Part shown: piece by piece, positions 12,152 to 23,686 of the stretch | How positions within the stretch are numbered: position 1 is the first letter of the stretch | How the letters are laid out: every line of letters begins with the position of its first letter | Source: Sisyra terminalis | Lineage: Eukaryota; Arthropoda; Insecta; Neuroptera; Sisyridae | DNA length: 64,000 nucleotides | NCBI GenBank assembly: GCA_958496175.1 | Contig: OY292274.1 | Coordinates: 63,498,630 to 63,562,629 of the forward strand | Direction: 5' to 3' | The notes under the pieces: generated by a model | Told to the model about the DNA's origin: nothing | Database searches by the model: none | The model's input: the letters and a program-made list of their open reading frames with translations, nothing else | Position numbers and translations under genes: made by a program

Positions 12152-13218
12152 TAAAAAAATGTACCAAATCTTTGCATATATTTCTATTTTTTTCCAAAGT
12201 CTATAAATACTTATTTGTACCCTATTATAAGTTTACTAACCCACACATAACATCAATTTCATTGAGAATATGAGAAAATTAAAATAAAATTTAAACACTT
12301 AAGAAGTTTGCAAGAAAGTAAGAAAAAAAATGCATGAAAATAATGTTTTTTTAAAGCACAATCCATTATTTCAAACGAGCTTTAAATTGGGAACAATCTG
12401 CTATACGTGTGAGACGAATTCTCGTCGAATGCAGCAAGGAAAAACATATTTTTTTTTGTGCGCACATGCACGTTGCACATATACCTATAGCGCATACAAG
12501 TCACTCGACATTAGTATTCCGACGAAAATTCGGAATTTTCTTTCCGAATAAAATACCTTAGGTACATATACAGGAGTGGATCAAGAATTCTGCGAACATT
12601 TCGTGACAGTATAGCGGCAAAGGGTTTTTGTCGGTGGCGTAAATCGATATTGGCCGCACTATATATGCTCAACGGGCAATGTACGAGAGTGAGCCGAGAG
12701 GCTTTTTCGTCGGTGGCACTTTGCCGTGGAGAAAAGCACTGGTAAAAGCTCATTTTCTACGTCTGTCCTCGTTTGTGAGCTACCGCGAAAAGCTCATCCC
12801 CACAACGCATCAATTCCACTCACCTTATGACCCACATGTCGCAGCTCAACAGCAGAATAACTGTTTGTTTTCCATAAGCTAACAATTTGTTTTCACTACA
12901 GACACTCGAAGCGAAAGCTGCTCAGATGAAAAACGCCGAAAAAGTTGGCGACGTTTTTTTCTGTTTTTTTTTCCCAAAAGCTCTTTAACAATGTTCAACG
13001 AGATCACTACAGGTTCATTTTACAGTTCTTGTTATTTTTATTTGAATCAATTTAAAACATTGCATTTTCTAGTACAAGCAATTATCCTCATTGTCTACGG
13101 GAAAAAAAGCAAAGGTTTTGTTGGTTTTTCTCCGTTAAACCGATTTGAACTAGTCGTTACTGTAAAAGTATCATAAAGATCTGTGAAAAAAATTTAACAA
13201 AACTAAGATTTTTGATGT
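12152..13218. other. CpG-richer island, possible promoter or untranslated exon
   Basis: Between about 12400 and 12970 the base composition changes: CG dinucleotides and G+C are visibly more frequent than in any nearby DNA, with CACGTTGC, a TATATATG box near 12661 and several CGxCG clusters. A pyrimidine-rich acceptor-like TTTTCACTACAG ends at 12901. Overlapping open frames on both strands (12330-12882) follow from the composition and show no domain. This could be the 5' end of a host gene whose coding exons lie outside the window. Unproven. Confidence 0.35.
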
Positions 13219-14183
13219 GAAGTTGAGTGGGGCTTAAAAATCCGCGAGCATAAAGATCCACGATGAGTATCCAAAATACTAGTGGTATATTGCTCTATTT
13301 AACTATTATAGTTGGGATGAGGAAGTGTAAGAAGCATTTCGAGGCCATCCTGGCAATTAAGCTACATCACAGATAGGAGATTTACGACGGCACCGCGATA
13401 TTTTTACGAAAGTAAAATTTTTAGTTATTATTCTTTTGGGTTTCCAGCAGTAATATTGCTTTGACTAGACTAAAACATAATTTAATAGTATATGAGATTT
13501 AGTGGTATTTCAGGATTTATTATTAGTTTTTAGCTTATTTAAACAGTAAACTAGTTATGACCTAGTAAAAACACTTGAACGTAATTGGGGTAAAAAGGTC
13601 CACGTGGACCTTTTTCTTACCCAGCCACGTGAAGATTGAATTCAACGCAATCTATGCAAGCAATGGACCCATGAAAACTGTATTTTTAACCGAGGGTTCA
13701 TTTATTTCGGTTGTTATAATTGTGATTCAGGAAACAATAAGTCTGATTAAGTTAAAATAAAGTTATAAAAAAATATTACTTATGTTACAATTAATGCCAA
13801 TATTATTATAAAGAAAAAAGAGTTTTATGTTATGTTTAAAATGACTGTAATAAAATTTTCCAAATGAAAATCCAGAAATATTTCATTGATTCAAATACTG
13901 TTATTAATTCATAACACCTGTCAGATGCTTAAATAAATACAGGACCTTTTGCCCCTTAGCTGTCCCTTTTTGCCCCTACTAAGGGGCAAAAAGAGACAGA
14001 CGACAAAATCTAGAAAAAATGTAAAATGACAAACTTCTATATGGATGATTCCATTAAAAATTAAATAAAACATGGTCAGATATTTTTTCTTTGGTTAGGA
14101 TTATACGTTTCAAATTAATTAGATTGGTTTTCACAATATAATACGGAATAGTAAAATTGGACCTTTAAACCCCATCCTCTCCT
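13219..14183 (+). mobile_element. DNA element family H, copy 1
   Basis: Aligns end to end, in the same orientation, with 23687-24653. Its left tip is eroded (TTGAGTGGGGCTTAAA); the right tip CCTTTAAACCCCATCC is its partner. Both copies hold a 61-codon frame (13575-13760 here) starting MNVIGVKRSTW and containing ASNGPMKTVFLTEG, and a hairpin of TTTTTGCCCC / GGGGCAAAAA (13967-13992). The frame is shared but not assigned. A worn transposase segment is conceivable. Confidence 0.6.
13967..13992. repeat. Hairpin inside element H1
   Basis: Perfect 10-bp stem TTTTTGCCCC / GGGGCAAAAA with a TACTAA loop. The H2 copy keeps it with mismatches. It might act as a terminator or structural signal of the element. 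Confidence 0.55.
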
Positions 14184-14373
14184 ACGACTGCCATTTTTTT
14201 AGTAAGCTCTATAGATAATAAGTAAACCTATTAGAGAAAAATAAAGATACATGGAAGAATATTTACCTTACTATTTGATCTACTACATGATTTTTTTTTC
14301 AATTCATCGTTGGTTACCTGTAAAAATTAGCCTTTCTTCTCCCAATTAGAACGATGATTCCTAAGAATTTGTA

Positions 14374-15007
14374 CAGAGGTATGAAAATTATTAGACTCAA
14401 AAGAAAAATTTTACTTTCTTCCAGCAATGTATCACCCAGACTGTAAAACATCCAACATCAGTTATGGTTTGGAGCTGCAGTCAGCAAAGGATATCGGTAG
14501 GATATCGGTAGGATATACATTGTGGAAGGTACTATGAGGCAAGACCAATAATACAAGTCATGGAAACGAGGTTATTGCCTCAAACTAAAGAGTGGTTTCC
14601 GGAAGAAAATTATCTTTATGCGAAATGGAGCTCTTTGCCATAAAGCCAAAAAAGTTATGGATTTCCTTAAAAATTCTAACATTAATGTGCCTTTTTGGCT
14701 AGGAAATAGTTCTGATGCTAATCCCATAGAAAATTTTTGGGCTATAGTGAAGAAAAAACTAAAAAAAATAAACTATTACAACACGGATGGATCTGATTAC
14801 CGAACTCATTAAGATTTGGCATTATAATAAAATATAAATGCAAAAAATAGTATAGAGCATGCCAGGATGAGAAAAAAAAATTATAAACAATAAAGGGTAC
14901 CACACAAAATGTTAGACGAATGAAATTATTGTACTTCTTAAATTTATGACATTTAAAAACAAAAATGTGTTTTTTTTCTCTTGAGTCTAATGATTTTCAA
15001 ACCTCCG
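14374..15007 (+). mobile_element. Internally deleted Tc1-like transposon
   Basis: Inverted repeats begin CAGAGGTATGAAAATTATTA (left) and CGGAGGTTTGAAAATCATTA (right, reverse complement), about 38 bp with a few mismatches. They are flanked by TA at 14372-14373 and 15008-15009. The 634-bp body retains only the C-terminal half of a transposase gene. The right tip also served as the insertion target of foldback B1. Confidence 0.75.
14405..14812 (+). pseudogene. Tc1-like transposase, C-terminal half, broken
   Basis: The piece around 14435-14470 reads VKHPTSVMVWS, typical of the Tc1 region between the first and second catalytic acids. After frameshifts, 14618-14812 reads RNGALCHKAKKVMDFL, GNSSDANPIENFW and AIVKKKLKKIN. 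Intact relatives have D in place of N in the (Q/R)DGAPCHKA block, so the second catalytic Asp is lost here. The Glu of NPIEN is kept. The N-terminal DNA-binding domains and first Asp are deleted. A dead gene. Confidence 0.75.
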
Positions 15008-15010
15008 TAT

Positions 15011-15905
15011 TAGACTGATTCAAAAAAAAATTATGAATTTTTTTTCTTAATTATATCGAAAATATTGTTGGGAATGACAAAAAAAATCCTGTGAAAGTTT
15101 AAGCTCTTAATATTAATATTAAGAGGCGCCGCATCGCACATTCTGATTTTCCATTTAAATAACATGGAAACAATATTCTCTTGCACTTTGGAATTTTATA
15201 GCTCACGTTGGTGACAATATTTCGGAATAACCAAGATATATTCTTAAAGAAAATTGAACGATCTACAAAAAAGTTTTGTTACAAGTTTTTGATTTATTTA
15301 TTCATTCAAAAGTTATTCGAGGTCAAAGTTGAACTAAAGAGAAGTTTTAATATTTTTTCAATTTTTTGACGCAACCATCAATTTTATGAGAAAATTATAA
15401 AGGACAATTTTTATTTTTTTTATTTCAATTAAATAACTTAGGACCTGTGAAAATATCAAAAACTTTTATAAAGATAAGTTATAGAAAAAAAGTGCTATAC
15501 AAAAAATGTCTTATAAAATTTACTCATAAAATTGATGGTTGCGTCAAAAAATTGAAAAAGTAATAAAATTTCTCATTAGTTCAACTTTGACCTCGAATAA
15601 CTTTTGAAGGAATAAATGTATCAAAAACTTGAATTAGCCCTTTTTTGTAGATCGTTCAATTTTCTACAAGAATATACCTTGGTCATTCCGAAATATTGTC
15701 GCCAACGTGAGCTATAAAATTCCAAAGTGCAAGAGAATATTGTTCCCATGTTATTTAAATGGAAAATCGAAATTTGCGATGCGGCACCTCTTAATATTAA
15801 TATTAAGAGCTTAAACTTTCACAGGATTTTTTTTTTGTCATCCCCAACAATATTTTCGATATAATTAAGAAAAAAAATCATCATTTTTTTTTTTGAATCA
15901 GTCTA
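15011..15905. mobile_element. Foldback element, family B, copy 1
   Basis: 895 bp from TAGACTGATTC to GAATCAGTCTA. The flanks CTCCGTAT (15003-15010) and CTCTGTAT (15906-15913) differ at one base, giving an 8-bp TSD with T at position 2 and A at 7. Arms carry GACAAAAAAA, TTAATATTAATATTAAG and CGATCTACAAAAAAG motifs. No coding capacity. Its left TSD lies in the right tip of the Tc1-like element, so it is the younger of the two. Confidence 0.85.
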
Positions 15906-15913
15906 CTCTGTAT

Positions 15914-17306
15914 ATATCTATGAAAATAAGTTATTCACGTATTGTTCAAATTATTATCCTCAGCATTATCTAACAGGAAAACTTTCACGTTTTTTTTTCG
16001 AGGAAAAGGTTTTTAACCAACCCAACCCTTATAGATTTTATTCCCAAAAAAAAAATCCTTTATATAAAAGAGGAAACTAATTTAGCAATTTATCTACTTC
16101 ATTGCAAAAGAAAGGAAAAAACTTTCAAGTTTCTTTCTATTCTCTGGTTATTTTAACAAAAAAACAAATCTTCAGCCACCTAATGATTTAACAAAAAGAA
16201 CACAAAATACGTTAAAATTTGTCCTTGTTAGCCACAAAAACGGAACATTGATTTTTTTTTAAAAAAAAATATACATCAAGTGCCCACTAATGGCACATAA
16301 AAGATAAACAAACAGAAAGCGTTTTTATTTTCATTCACAACTTTCAAAACACGAAAAAGATATAAAAGATAATATTATTTTCTCGATAAAATTGAAGCAT
16401 CAATAGAGAAATAATTAAAACCGCCAATATTCCCATAGAATAAATTCAATTGTATTTTCCAATTGACAGTATGAAAGAAAACTTTTCAAAGCTTTGTTCA
16501 AATTGATTTCTATAGTTAAGAAAATAGAGATAATTTGTTGGGAAGTTTTGATACAAAATTATAATTAAGGATATAGGTTTTTTTAATTGAATACTTCGAA
16601 TTACAAATATTGTGACTATAAACTTAGAGCGAAATACGCAAATTTAATTAGTTTAAATAGTGAAGTTTGTAGTTGAAATAAGCTTCAATTCAAATAACTA
16701 TCAACAGAGAGTAGTAAGACATAAACAGATATTACGAGTGTAACGTACATTGTTAATAATTCAATTTAATCAATGTATCTTTAGCCTAGTTTCAATTAAA
16801 TCTAAAAGCTTTGAAACGTTCCCTCATTCACTCTTGCATACCTAATAAACGAGGTACGTATGCACAGTAAAGTGCACATAGAAAATATTGAGTAATTGCA
16901 ATCCTATTTCCTATCTATTTAAAAAAAAAAAGAACTGAATTTTTGTGTAGAAAATAATTTTCACTCCTCAGTTTTTTAATTAGATTTTCCACGTTAACTT
17001 GTGGCGCTTCAGAGATTAAATATTATTCAATTTTTATGAATTGAAAAATTGATTTAACCCGTATTGACTTCTATTTAATTTCTTGAATATAAGTTAACAA
17101 TTGTTTACGTAGGTGGCTTATTCTTTTTAGTTACACCAATAGTATGTAATAAAATACAAAACTCCATTTTTTATTGGGTATCTATTCAAGATGGCTGTAT
17201 TTTGGATGATGATATGATTGGTTCGTCATCATAAAGTAGGCGAGGGCTTTTTGATATTTCCTCTTAGGACACTAAATTATTGTTATTATCATCCTAATGA
17301 TATTTG
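15914..17306. other. AT-rich intergenic DNA, nothing recognised
   Basis: No recognisable frame, repeat or RNA gene. Confidence 0.5.
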
Positions 17307-17850
17307 GGTCAAAGTATAGAATAGACAAGTACTAGAAATGGGTTAGTAGGAATACATGGGGGAAATTTTGTTCAAGTTGGTATGTTTTTGCGCCTTATTT
17401 ACTCGTCTGCAAAATTAACGTTATTTTCACCACGTTTTGACATCTATCGTATTTGAAGTTGAAAGAAATAAACATTTACTCGAAATATCAAAAGGAATGG
17501 ATATAATTCATGATTTTATGCCGAAAAATAAAATAAAAAGCCTAAATAAACTATTAAACAATACTGGTATACGAAATTCTGAAATAATTTCTTCGTGTTT
17601 TTCTTATTATTGCTAATAACTTTATCATTTTTACAGAAATTTCCAAAGCAATTCTCTTCAGTTAAAACATATTTCCCGTCAATGTACAAAGTAATATATT
17701 CAACTGAAGAATTGTCCCAAAGATGTGGTAGTAGAGATGGAGACCAGTGAATTTAAAAACATATATAATAAGAAACGAAGAAAATGGTTTTAGTTAAATA
17801 CGTTATATAGTAAATAATATTTGTGTTTTAGAATATATATTATAAATACA

Positions 17851-18128
17851 TGTAGGATTGGTTTTGGTTGATCGCAAACAGTAGAGAATTAATAATTAAC
17901 GACAACGGATTTTTTAGCTTTTAATAATAATAATGTCATTACAAAAAATCTATATATACTACTGTTTTTTATACAATTGTTTTCAATTGTATCATTGTAA
18001 ACAATTGTTTTCAATTGTTTTCAACACACTCTTGTTCTTAAATTATAGTAACTAGGCACACATTCATTCTCTTTCTCACTTACTCTTTCATACTAGATCT
18101 TCATTTACACCAAACCCTCGATACTACA
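17851..18128 (-). repeat. 3' LTR of the gypsy-like element
   Basis: 278 bp bounded by TGTAGGATTGG and GATACTACA on the + strand. It contains a cluster of CAATTGTTTTCAATTGT repeats near 17975-18022. Confidence 0.9.
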
Positions 18129-18142
18129 CTCGGCCATCCTGT

Positions 18143-20332
18143 TTAACATCTGCCCTCAGATGTTCGTAGCTTTCTAAATCGGTTTCTGAGTCGCTGACAT
18201 ACGATATATGGGTGTACCTTTAATCCTGGGTCAAACTGGGTGCGCTTCACAGCTACTAATATATGACAATAAGACTTTTTAGTTGATGGTATTGGGCCCA
18301 AATGATTGATATGGTAAGTATCCAACGGGATATTCTCCTTATCAATTACGTTTAACATACCTTCTTGTATACCATGCTTCCTTTCAGCCAAAATACAGTC
18401 AACACAATTTCTTACAACTTTTCCCACTCTATCACGCATACCTTTAAACCAAAAATCTTTTCTTACTAATGCTTCAGTTTTAACAATACCAAAGTGACCT
18501 CGTTCATGGGCACGTCTAACTAACTGAATTTGCATGTCTTCTGGTACGACAAGCAAAGGTTCATCGTCAATAATTTTATATAATAAACTATTTATAATTT
18601 CATAATCACTAATATTGTCATCAGACACTGACTTACATAATTGTTTAAGATAATCGTCCTTAAGAATTGATTTCATTTTGAAGCCTACTTCACGCGCTTT
18701 TTTCGGTTCATAGTTCGTAACGACTGACTTAACTTCTTTACGATACTGCGCATCTTTAATGTGTGATAAATCTAAATTCACCTTGTCATTCCTTTCGATG
18801 GTATTAATTTGAAAAATATCTGGGGGATCTAAGTTTACCGAATAATTTGCAATTTCTGAAATTTTGATTTTGCCTGTATTAATATTCAAATTAACGTGAT
18901 TAAGAAAATCAGTACCCATAAGAATTGCTTGCTTTAAAATTGTACTGGAAACAACATGAAACTTAATCTTAAAATTTACATTATCTATCCTAACATCTGT
19001 TTCAAATTCGCCTAACGTTTCATTTGCAATTGATCCAATACCATCAAACTTTACAATATTTTTACTTAGCTTAGGTGAACCTATCTTAACATATTCGTCC
19101 GTACGCATTAGTGTTAGATCACTTCCTGTGTCGATCAACGCCGTGAGCCGAACATTGTTAATTTCCACTTCCTTAAGGTGCTTCCTTCTACTTGAACGGG
19201 AGATGATGTTTGTCTCCTTGACTCGACTGATCTTTAAGGATTCATCGTAACATTTCGCTGCAATGTGACCATATCCATTGCACTTGAAGCACTTTTTACC
19301 TTTATCTTTCGTTGGGCACTCATCGCTTATATGATTCTTTGACCCACAACTAAAACAACGCTTTACTATCACTTCACTTGCAGTTCTTTTATTTTTATCA
19401 CTCATATTTTTTGTATTTTCTTCTTTAAGTCCAAAATTTTTACTTTTGTATTTGCCTTCACTTCGTTTCATTCTTTCATATTGCGTCATTTTGTCTTTAA
19501 GCTGACGAATATTTCGTGCACCATACAAGATTGCCTTATTAGTCGAATCATCTGGAATCCCATCAATAATATACTGGATTACCGACTGAATGTCGACATT
19601 TGCTTGACTGGCAAGATCCAGCATTTTATAAATATACACTTGGTACGTTTCATCTTGTTTCTTCTTCCGTTGGGATAATTGTCGGTGTACTTGATATCCA
19701 TCCACTGATTCCGCAAATTCTTCTTTTAACGCTTTTTTCAACTTTGACCATGTTTTTGTACATTTTTCGTATCTAACAAATAACTTCGCTGAGCCCTCGA
19801 GTAAACGCTTAGCGTAAACCACTTTTTGAATGTCTGCCCATTCGCACACCTCTGCCATTTCCTCGAAATCACTCAACCATCTTTTTACACTTTTGTGATT
19901 GTCACCACTAAATTTTTCCATCGATTCTTCAACATCTTTGAACGTAAGCACGGGTTTTTCGTGACCTCTGGTTCGTCGTTGCCGTCTTTTTACTTCATTA
20001 ACATCATCGTCACTACTTTCCGCACTGTTATCGTCGTAATCTTCATCGTTGTCATCGTTATTTCCATCGTTGTCATCGTTATTTCCATCGTTGCCATCGT
20101 TATTTCCATCGTTGTCATCGTCATCTTCATCTTCACCATCTTCGTCCAAATGAGCCGTTGGTGGAACATTTGAATTTTCTCCGTTACCATTGATGTGTCG
20201 AAGATTCAAAGCAGTACGAAGCCGCCGCCTTAACACTGATTTTTTTCCTCCGGTAGGAAGTTCTAGTTCATTCAGCCTTCGTCTTAGTTCTTCTACATTA
20301 AACGCATTGATGTCAATCGCTTGATCTGCCAT
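18143..20332 (-). CDS. Gag-protease-truncated integrase fusion of the LTR element
   Basis: 729 codons, uninterrupted. Residues 8-45 look like a SAP-type nucleic-acid-binding motif. Residues 62-110 are an acidic Asp/Asn/Gly tract built on a 21-bp minisatellite. Residues 128-300 match a retrotransposon Gag core (KRWLSDFEEMAEVCEW). Two CCHC knuckles lie at 326-339 and 348-361. The retropepsin site ALIDTGSDLT has its catalytic Asp at 401 and a later GTDFL. About residue 560, after the start of the reverse transcriptase (MKSILKDD), the frame jumps to the integrase zinc domain (H609, H613, C643, C646). It then reaches the start of the integrase core, where the expected catalytic Asp is Asn (YHINHLGP), and jumps again near 695 to a short tail. 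Polymerase functions are deleted; Gag and protease could be functional. The start is the first Met after the primer site. Confidence 0.88.
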   Translation of the reverse strand: MADQAIDINAFNVEELRRRLNELELPTGGKKSVLRRRLRTALNLRHINGNGENSNVPPTAHLDEDGEDEDDDDNDGNNDGNDGNNDDNDGNNDDNDEDYDDNSAESSDDDVNEVKRRQRRTRGHEKPVLTFKDVEESMEKFSGDNHKSVKRWLSDFEEMAEVCEWADIQKVVYAKRLLEGSAKLFVRYEKCTKTWSKLKKALKEEFAESVDGYQVHRQLSQRKKKQDETYQVYIYKMLDLASQANVDIQSVIQYIIDGIPDDSTNKAILYGARNIRQLKDKMTQYERMKRSEGKYKSKNFGLKEENTKNMSDKNKRTASEVIVKRCFSCGSKNHISDECPTKDKGKKCFKCNGYGHIAAKCYDESLKISRVKETNIISRSSRRKHLKEVEINNVRLTALIDTGSDLTLMRTDEYVKIGSPKLSKNIVKFDGIGSIANETLGEFETDVRIDNVNFKIKFHVVSSTILKQAILMGTDFLNHVNLNINTGKIKISEIANYSVNLDPPDIFQINTIERNDKVNLDLSHIKDAQYRKEVKSVVTNYEPKKAREVGFKMKSILKDDYLKQLCKSVSDDNISDYEIINSLLYKIIDDEPLLVVPEDMQIQLVRRAHERGHFGIVKTEALVRKDFWFKGMRDRVGKVVRNCVDCILAERKHGIQEGMLNVIDKENIPLDTYHINHLGPIPSTKKSYCHILVAVKRTQFDPGLKVHPYIVCQRLRNRFRKLRTSEGRC
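20047..20117 (-). repeat. 21-bp coding minisatellite in the Gag leader
   Basis: About three and a half copies of a GATGGAAATAACGATGACAA-type unit (minus strand), encoding the Asp/Asn/Gly tract at residues 72-96. Copy number probably varies between copies of this element. Confidence 0.7.
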
Positions 20333-20566
20333 GATTTTCCAAAATATTTTTCTTCGCTCTGCAGCAGTTCAATCAGCTTCACGTCGTTAGTTTATTCGTA
20401 AAACCACTCAAAGCGCTTTCAACTGATTTGGAAACTCACCAGCACCACTTGCGATAGCGCTAATTATGCGGTCAATGTCGAATTTTTGAGACCACGTTTC
20501 ATTAAATCCTACGAATTGCGATTAACCGATGCTCCATATCCAATCCCGGTTGAGCCCCCATAAATA

Positions 20567-20844
20567 TGTAGGATTGGTTTTGGTTGATCGCAAACAGTAG
20601 AGAATTAATAATTAACGACAACGGATTTTTTAGCTTTTAATAATAATAATGTCATTACAAAAAATCTATATATACTACTGTTTTTTATACAATTGTTTTC
20701 AATTGTATCATTGTAAACAATTGTTTTCAATTGTTTTCAACACACTCTTGTTCTTAAATTATAGTAACTAGGCACACATTCATTCTCTTTCTCACTTACT
20801 CTTTCATACTAGATCTTCATTTACACCAAACCCTCGATACTACA
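20567..20844 (-). repeat. 5' LTR of the gypsy-like element
   Basis: 278 bp, no difference from the 3' LTR seen by eye, implying a very recent insertion. On the minus strand it should hold the promoter for the 729-codon frame. Confidence 0.9.
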
Positions 20845-21889
20845 TACATAATTTTTGTTTAATAAATATTTCATGATTTGGTAAAAGTACCTTTTCTACA
20901 AGGCACTCCTGGTAACATCTCACTCTCTACTTCGTTTTTTTTTTAAAAATTCACGAACTTTTTCTATTCGCAAATTTGTTAATAATTCAGTTTTGGTTAA
21001 TAATTGATGTTTTGCAGCTACATATTAATCACGGCTGATTTATTCGCGAATTGAATTAAAAACAGAATAGAAAATGAGAAGTTGAGTTAGTGGTATGTAC
21101 AAAAGCTACTTGTACCCTTGCTTTTATAAAATATTGTCTTCTTTCTTCCCAATTATGCTTCACATATTTAGACTTTGTACATATGGTCAATATTCAATTC
21201 ATTAATACGTTAATTTTTGTTAAAAAAGATTACTGTTATACTTATTTTTACCCTCGAAAGTCTGTGAGCAACCATTTGAATAATTATACTTAGATTTATT
21301 GAATTTTATTATTTAGTACATCAACTATAACTTAAAATATTTATAAACACGTGTTTATACTTAAAAAACTATAAATTTTAAAAATAAAAAAAGGTTTTAT
21401 TAAAGTATTCTCCAATTGCTAGCATTACATAAATGGCTTGATAATTTTTCTCTGGTCGATTTCGCTTCGCGATAAAAACTCATCAATACTAAGAAAAAAA
21501 AATAATCAGACGAGAACTTCTATGGAAATGTCTTCAAAATTTTAAAAAGTTTTTTGCAAAAATAAAAAAATATGAAGTAATTATATCAATTTCAGTATAC
21601 TTAAATTGTTTATTATTTTACTTTGGCCTTTTATTTTATTTTTGGGTACAAGATCATGAATTATATCCATTCCTTTTAATATTTCCAGTTAATTTTTATT
21701 TCCACGTTGAATGTTTATTTCTGAATATTTTAAATATGGCAGTAGATGCCAACACGTGATGAAAATAACGATATTTCGCAAACGAGTATATAAGGCGCCA
21801 AAACATACCAACTTGAACAAAATTTCCCCCATGCATTCCTACCAACCCATTTCTAGTACTTGTCTATTCTATACTTTGACCGATATTTG

Positions 21890-23684
21890 CAATCTGCCAC
21901 TTTGCCGATCTTTGGCATTGGCTTTAATGCACTACGTGTTGACCCAATCCTCCAATTCGCCAAAAATACCTTGTAATTTCATAATATAGTATTTTTCTTA
22001 TCATAAAAATATTTGTTATGTATTCATTTTTTATTAAATAAACCACAAGAAAAAGAAAATCATCCGGAACTCATTTTACTCAAAGAAATCGTAGCACTAC
22101 TGAATTTTCCCTCAATAATTGGTTCAAACAGATAAAAAATTACCGTTTTAAATAAAAATCAAATATTTGCTAAAGCTGTACGAAAAAAAAACGTTGAATG
22201 AAATGTAAATCTGTTGAGGGAAATTCGTGAATTATGAAATTTCTTATACTATTTAAAATCAATAGTGAGGATTTATTCAGAACAGACATTATGGGTTTAG
22301 TGCTTTTCTTTAGTAATGAAAATTTATGGTTCTCTTTCATACACAAGAGTTATTTATTTATCAAACGTCCAACCTTAGACTTTCGTTTCGGTTTTACTTT
22401 CGTTTGCAGAAAAAAAAGACAACATAGAGCAGTGAATAAATTTCATGACGTATGAAAGTTTGTGGACAAAAATGTCCGAAATAATAAATTTAATTCGAGA
22501 GAAATATAGAGAAGATGTGAATGAGGGAATAGAAAATTTTGTTTTTGACGCCAAAACAATATAAATTATGAATTGGGAATGAGAAATATTTTATGATGGA
22601 ATTTGAATTAACTGTTGGTGAATGCTTATTATTGTTGGGCTCTAATATAAAATCAATCATGTTGGTTATGAAAAAAATTGAATTAAATATATGACCCCTG
22701 ATTTAATGAGACTTAAACTTAATGTCAACTTTCATCATATGTTCCTTCCATAAACCTCGTACTTGAAACTTTATGGATTTTTTTCCTGTAAAATTCAGTC
22801 ATAAAATTAATTAAAATCCCAATGATTTACAAGCAAAAATTTTACATCAAATAAAAATATTTTATTAGAAAAATTCACTGCACTGCACTGCATCATACCA
22901 GCCCCAACATTAATTATTGTAAAATGGCTAAATATATACAAAAGACATAAAACTTTATAGGTAAGTAATCAATAAAATTGTAACACACTGAAGCAAAAAT
23001 TTACTACAAATTGCAACATTTAACTTTAATAGCATCACCCACTAATACTTTCCAATCTAAAACCTTAGCCAATAACAAAAATCAATAAAAGTGCAACGTC
23101 ATTAATAGCTCCATATCAAATATTTTTAGGCCAAAAAAACCATAAATAACTGCAAAAAATGCAACTACAGGTATGTTAATACTGTTAAAATTCAGTTATG
23201 GAAATGTAAAATTTTTATCTGCAACTCAATTAGCCTGAAAAATGTTGGTATTCATTATTGGAATTGCCAAAATTAAAACAACCATTTCCAGTCAATCTAT
23301 TGCATTTGTATATAGATACATATATATCCCAACCTATATATAGAGTAATGTGATTTATATGAAAAGCTCTCAACAAACACATTAAACATTTGTTCGGTTA
23401 TAATCATAATCATAGACTAAGCTTTTATATTTTCATGCATTCTACAAATATATATATGGAACATCAAAATCCACGAAATGAATGCTCAATGTTCATTTGA
23501 AATTCAATTTTCTGATATTATAAAAACAAAACGATTTCAATCGTTTTGAATATAACAATATCTATTTAATTAAAAAAAAATAACATAAATATTTGTTTTA
23601 TTTTCCTAGCATATGAGTTTTAAAAATGATAAGCTTTAAAATAATTGCATCTATAAATATAGTAAATATTATGCGGAAAATCAG
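21890..23684. other. AT-rich intergenic DNA, nothing recognised
   Basis: Several small frames (for example 22234-22455) have no domain. Weak TATATATAT tracts lie near 23320-23460. No repeat family recognised. Confidence 0.45.
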
Positions 23685-23686
23685 TA

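Larger units (their letters stand above)
17851..20844 (-). mobile_element. Young, internally deleted Ty3/gypsy-like LTR element
   Basis: 2994 bp on the minus strand. The two 278-bp LTRs (TGTAG...CTACA) appear identical by eye. The TSD is TACA (17847-17850 and 20845-20848), confirmed by the unoccupied AAATACATAATTTT-like sequence in paralogous element G1. One long frame (18143-20332) fills the interior. A tRNA-type primer site (minus-strand TGGGGGCTCAACCGGG, ending at 20560) lies six bases inside the 5' LTR (20567-20844). A purine-rich GGATGGCCGAG precedes the 3' LTR. Reverse transcriptase, RNase H and most of integrase are absent and there is no envelope frame, so the copy must have moved using proteins supplied in trans. 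Confidence 0.9.
17307..21881. mobile_element. Foldback element G, copy 2, split by an LTR element
   Basis: Runs from GGTCAAAGTATAG to CTATACTTTGACC, inverted relative to G1, with a perfect 8-bp TSD GATATTTG (17299-17306 and 21882-21889). Without the nested LTR element and its 4-bp TSD it is about 1.58 kb, as in G1. The two halves are 17307-17850 and 20845-21881. Confidence 0.85.

Noticed and set aside
19826..20173. 115-codon + strand frame and a 66-codon minus-strand frame over the Gag acidic tract
   Set aside because: Antisense and out-of-frame by-products of the 21-bp minisatellite inside the 729-codon Gag frame.
17307..21881. Treating the whole 4.6-kb interval as one LTR element
   Set aside because: The outer inverted repeats with the 8-bp TSD belong to foldback G; the LTR pair and 4-bp TSD lie inside it.
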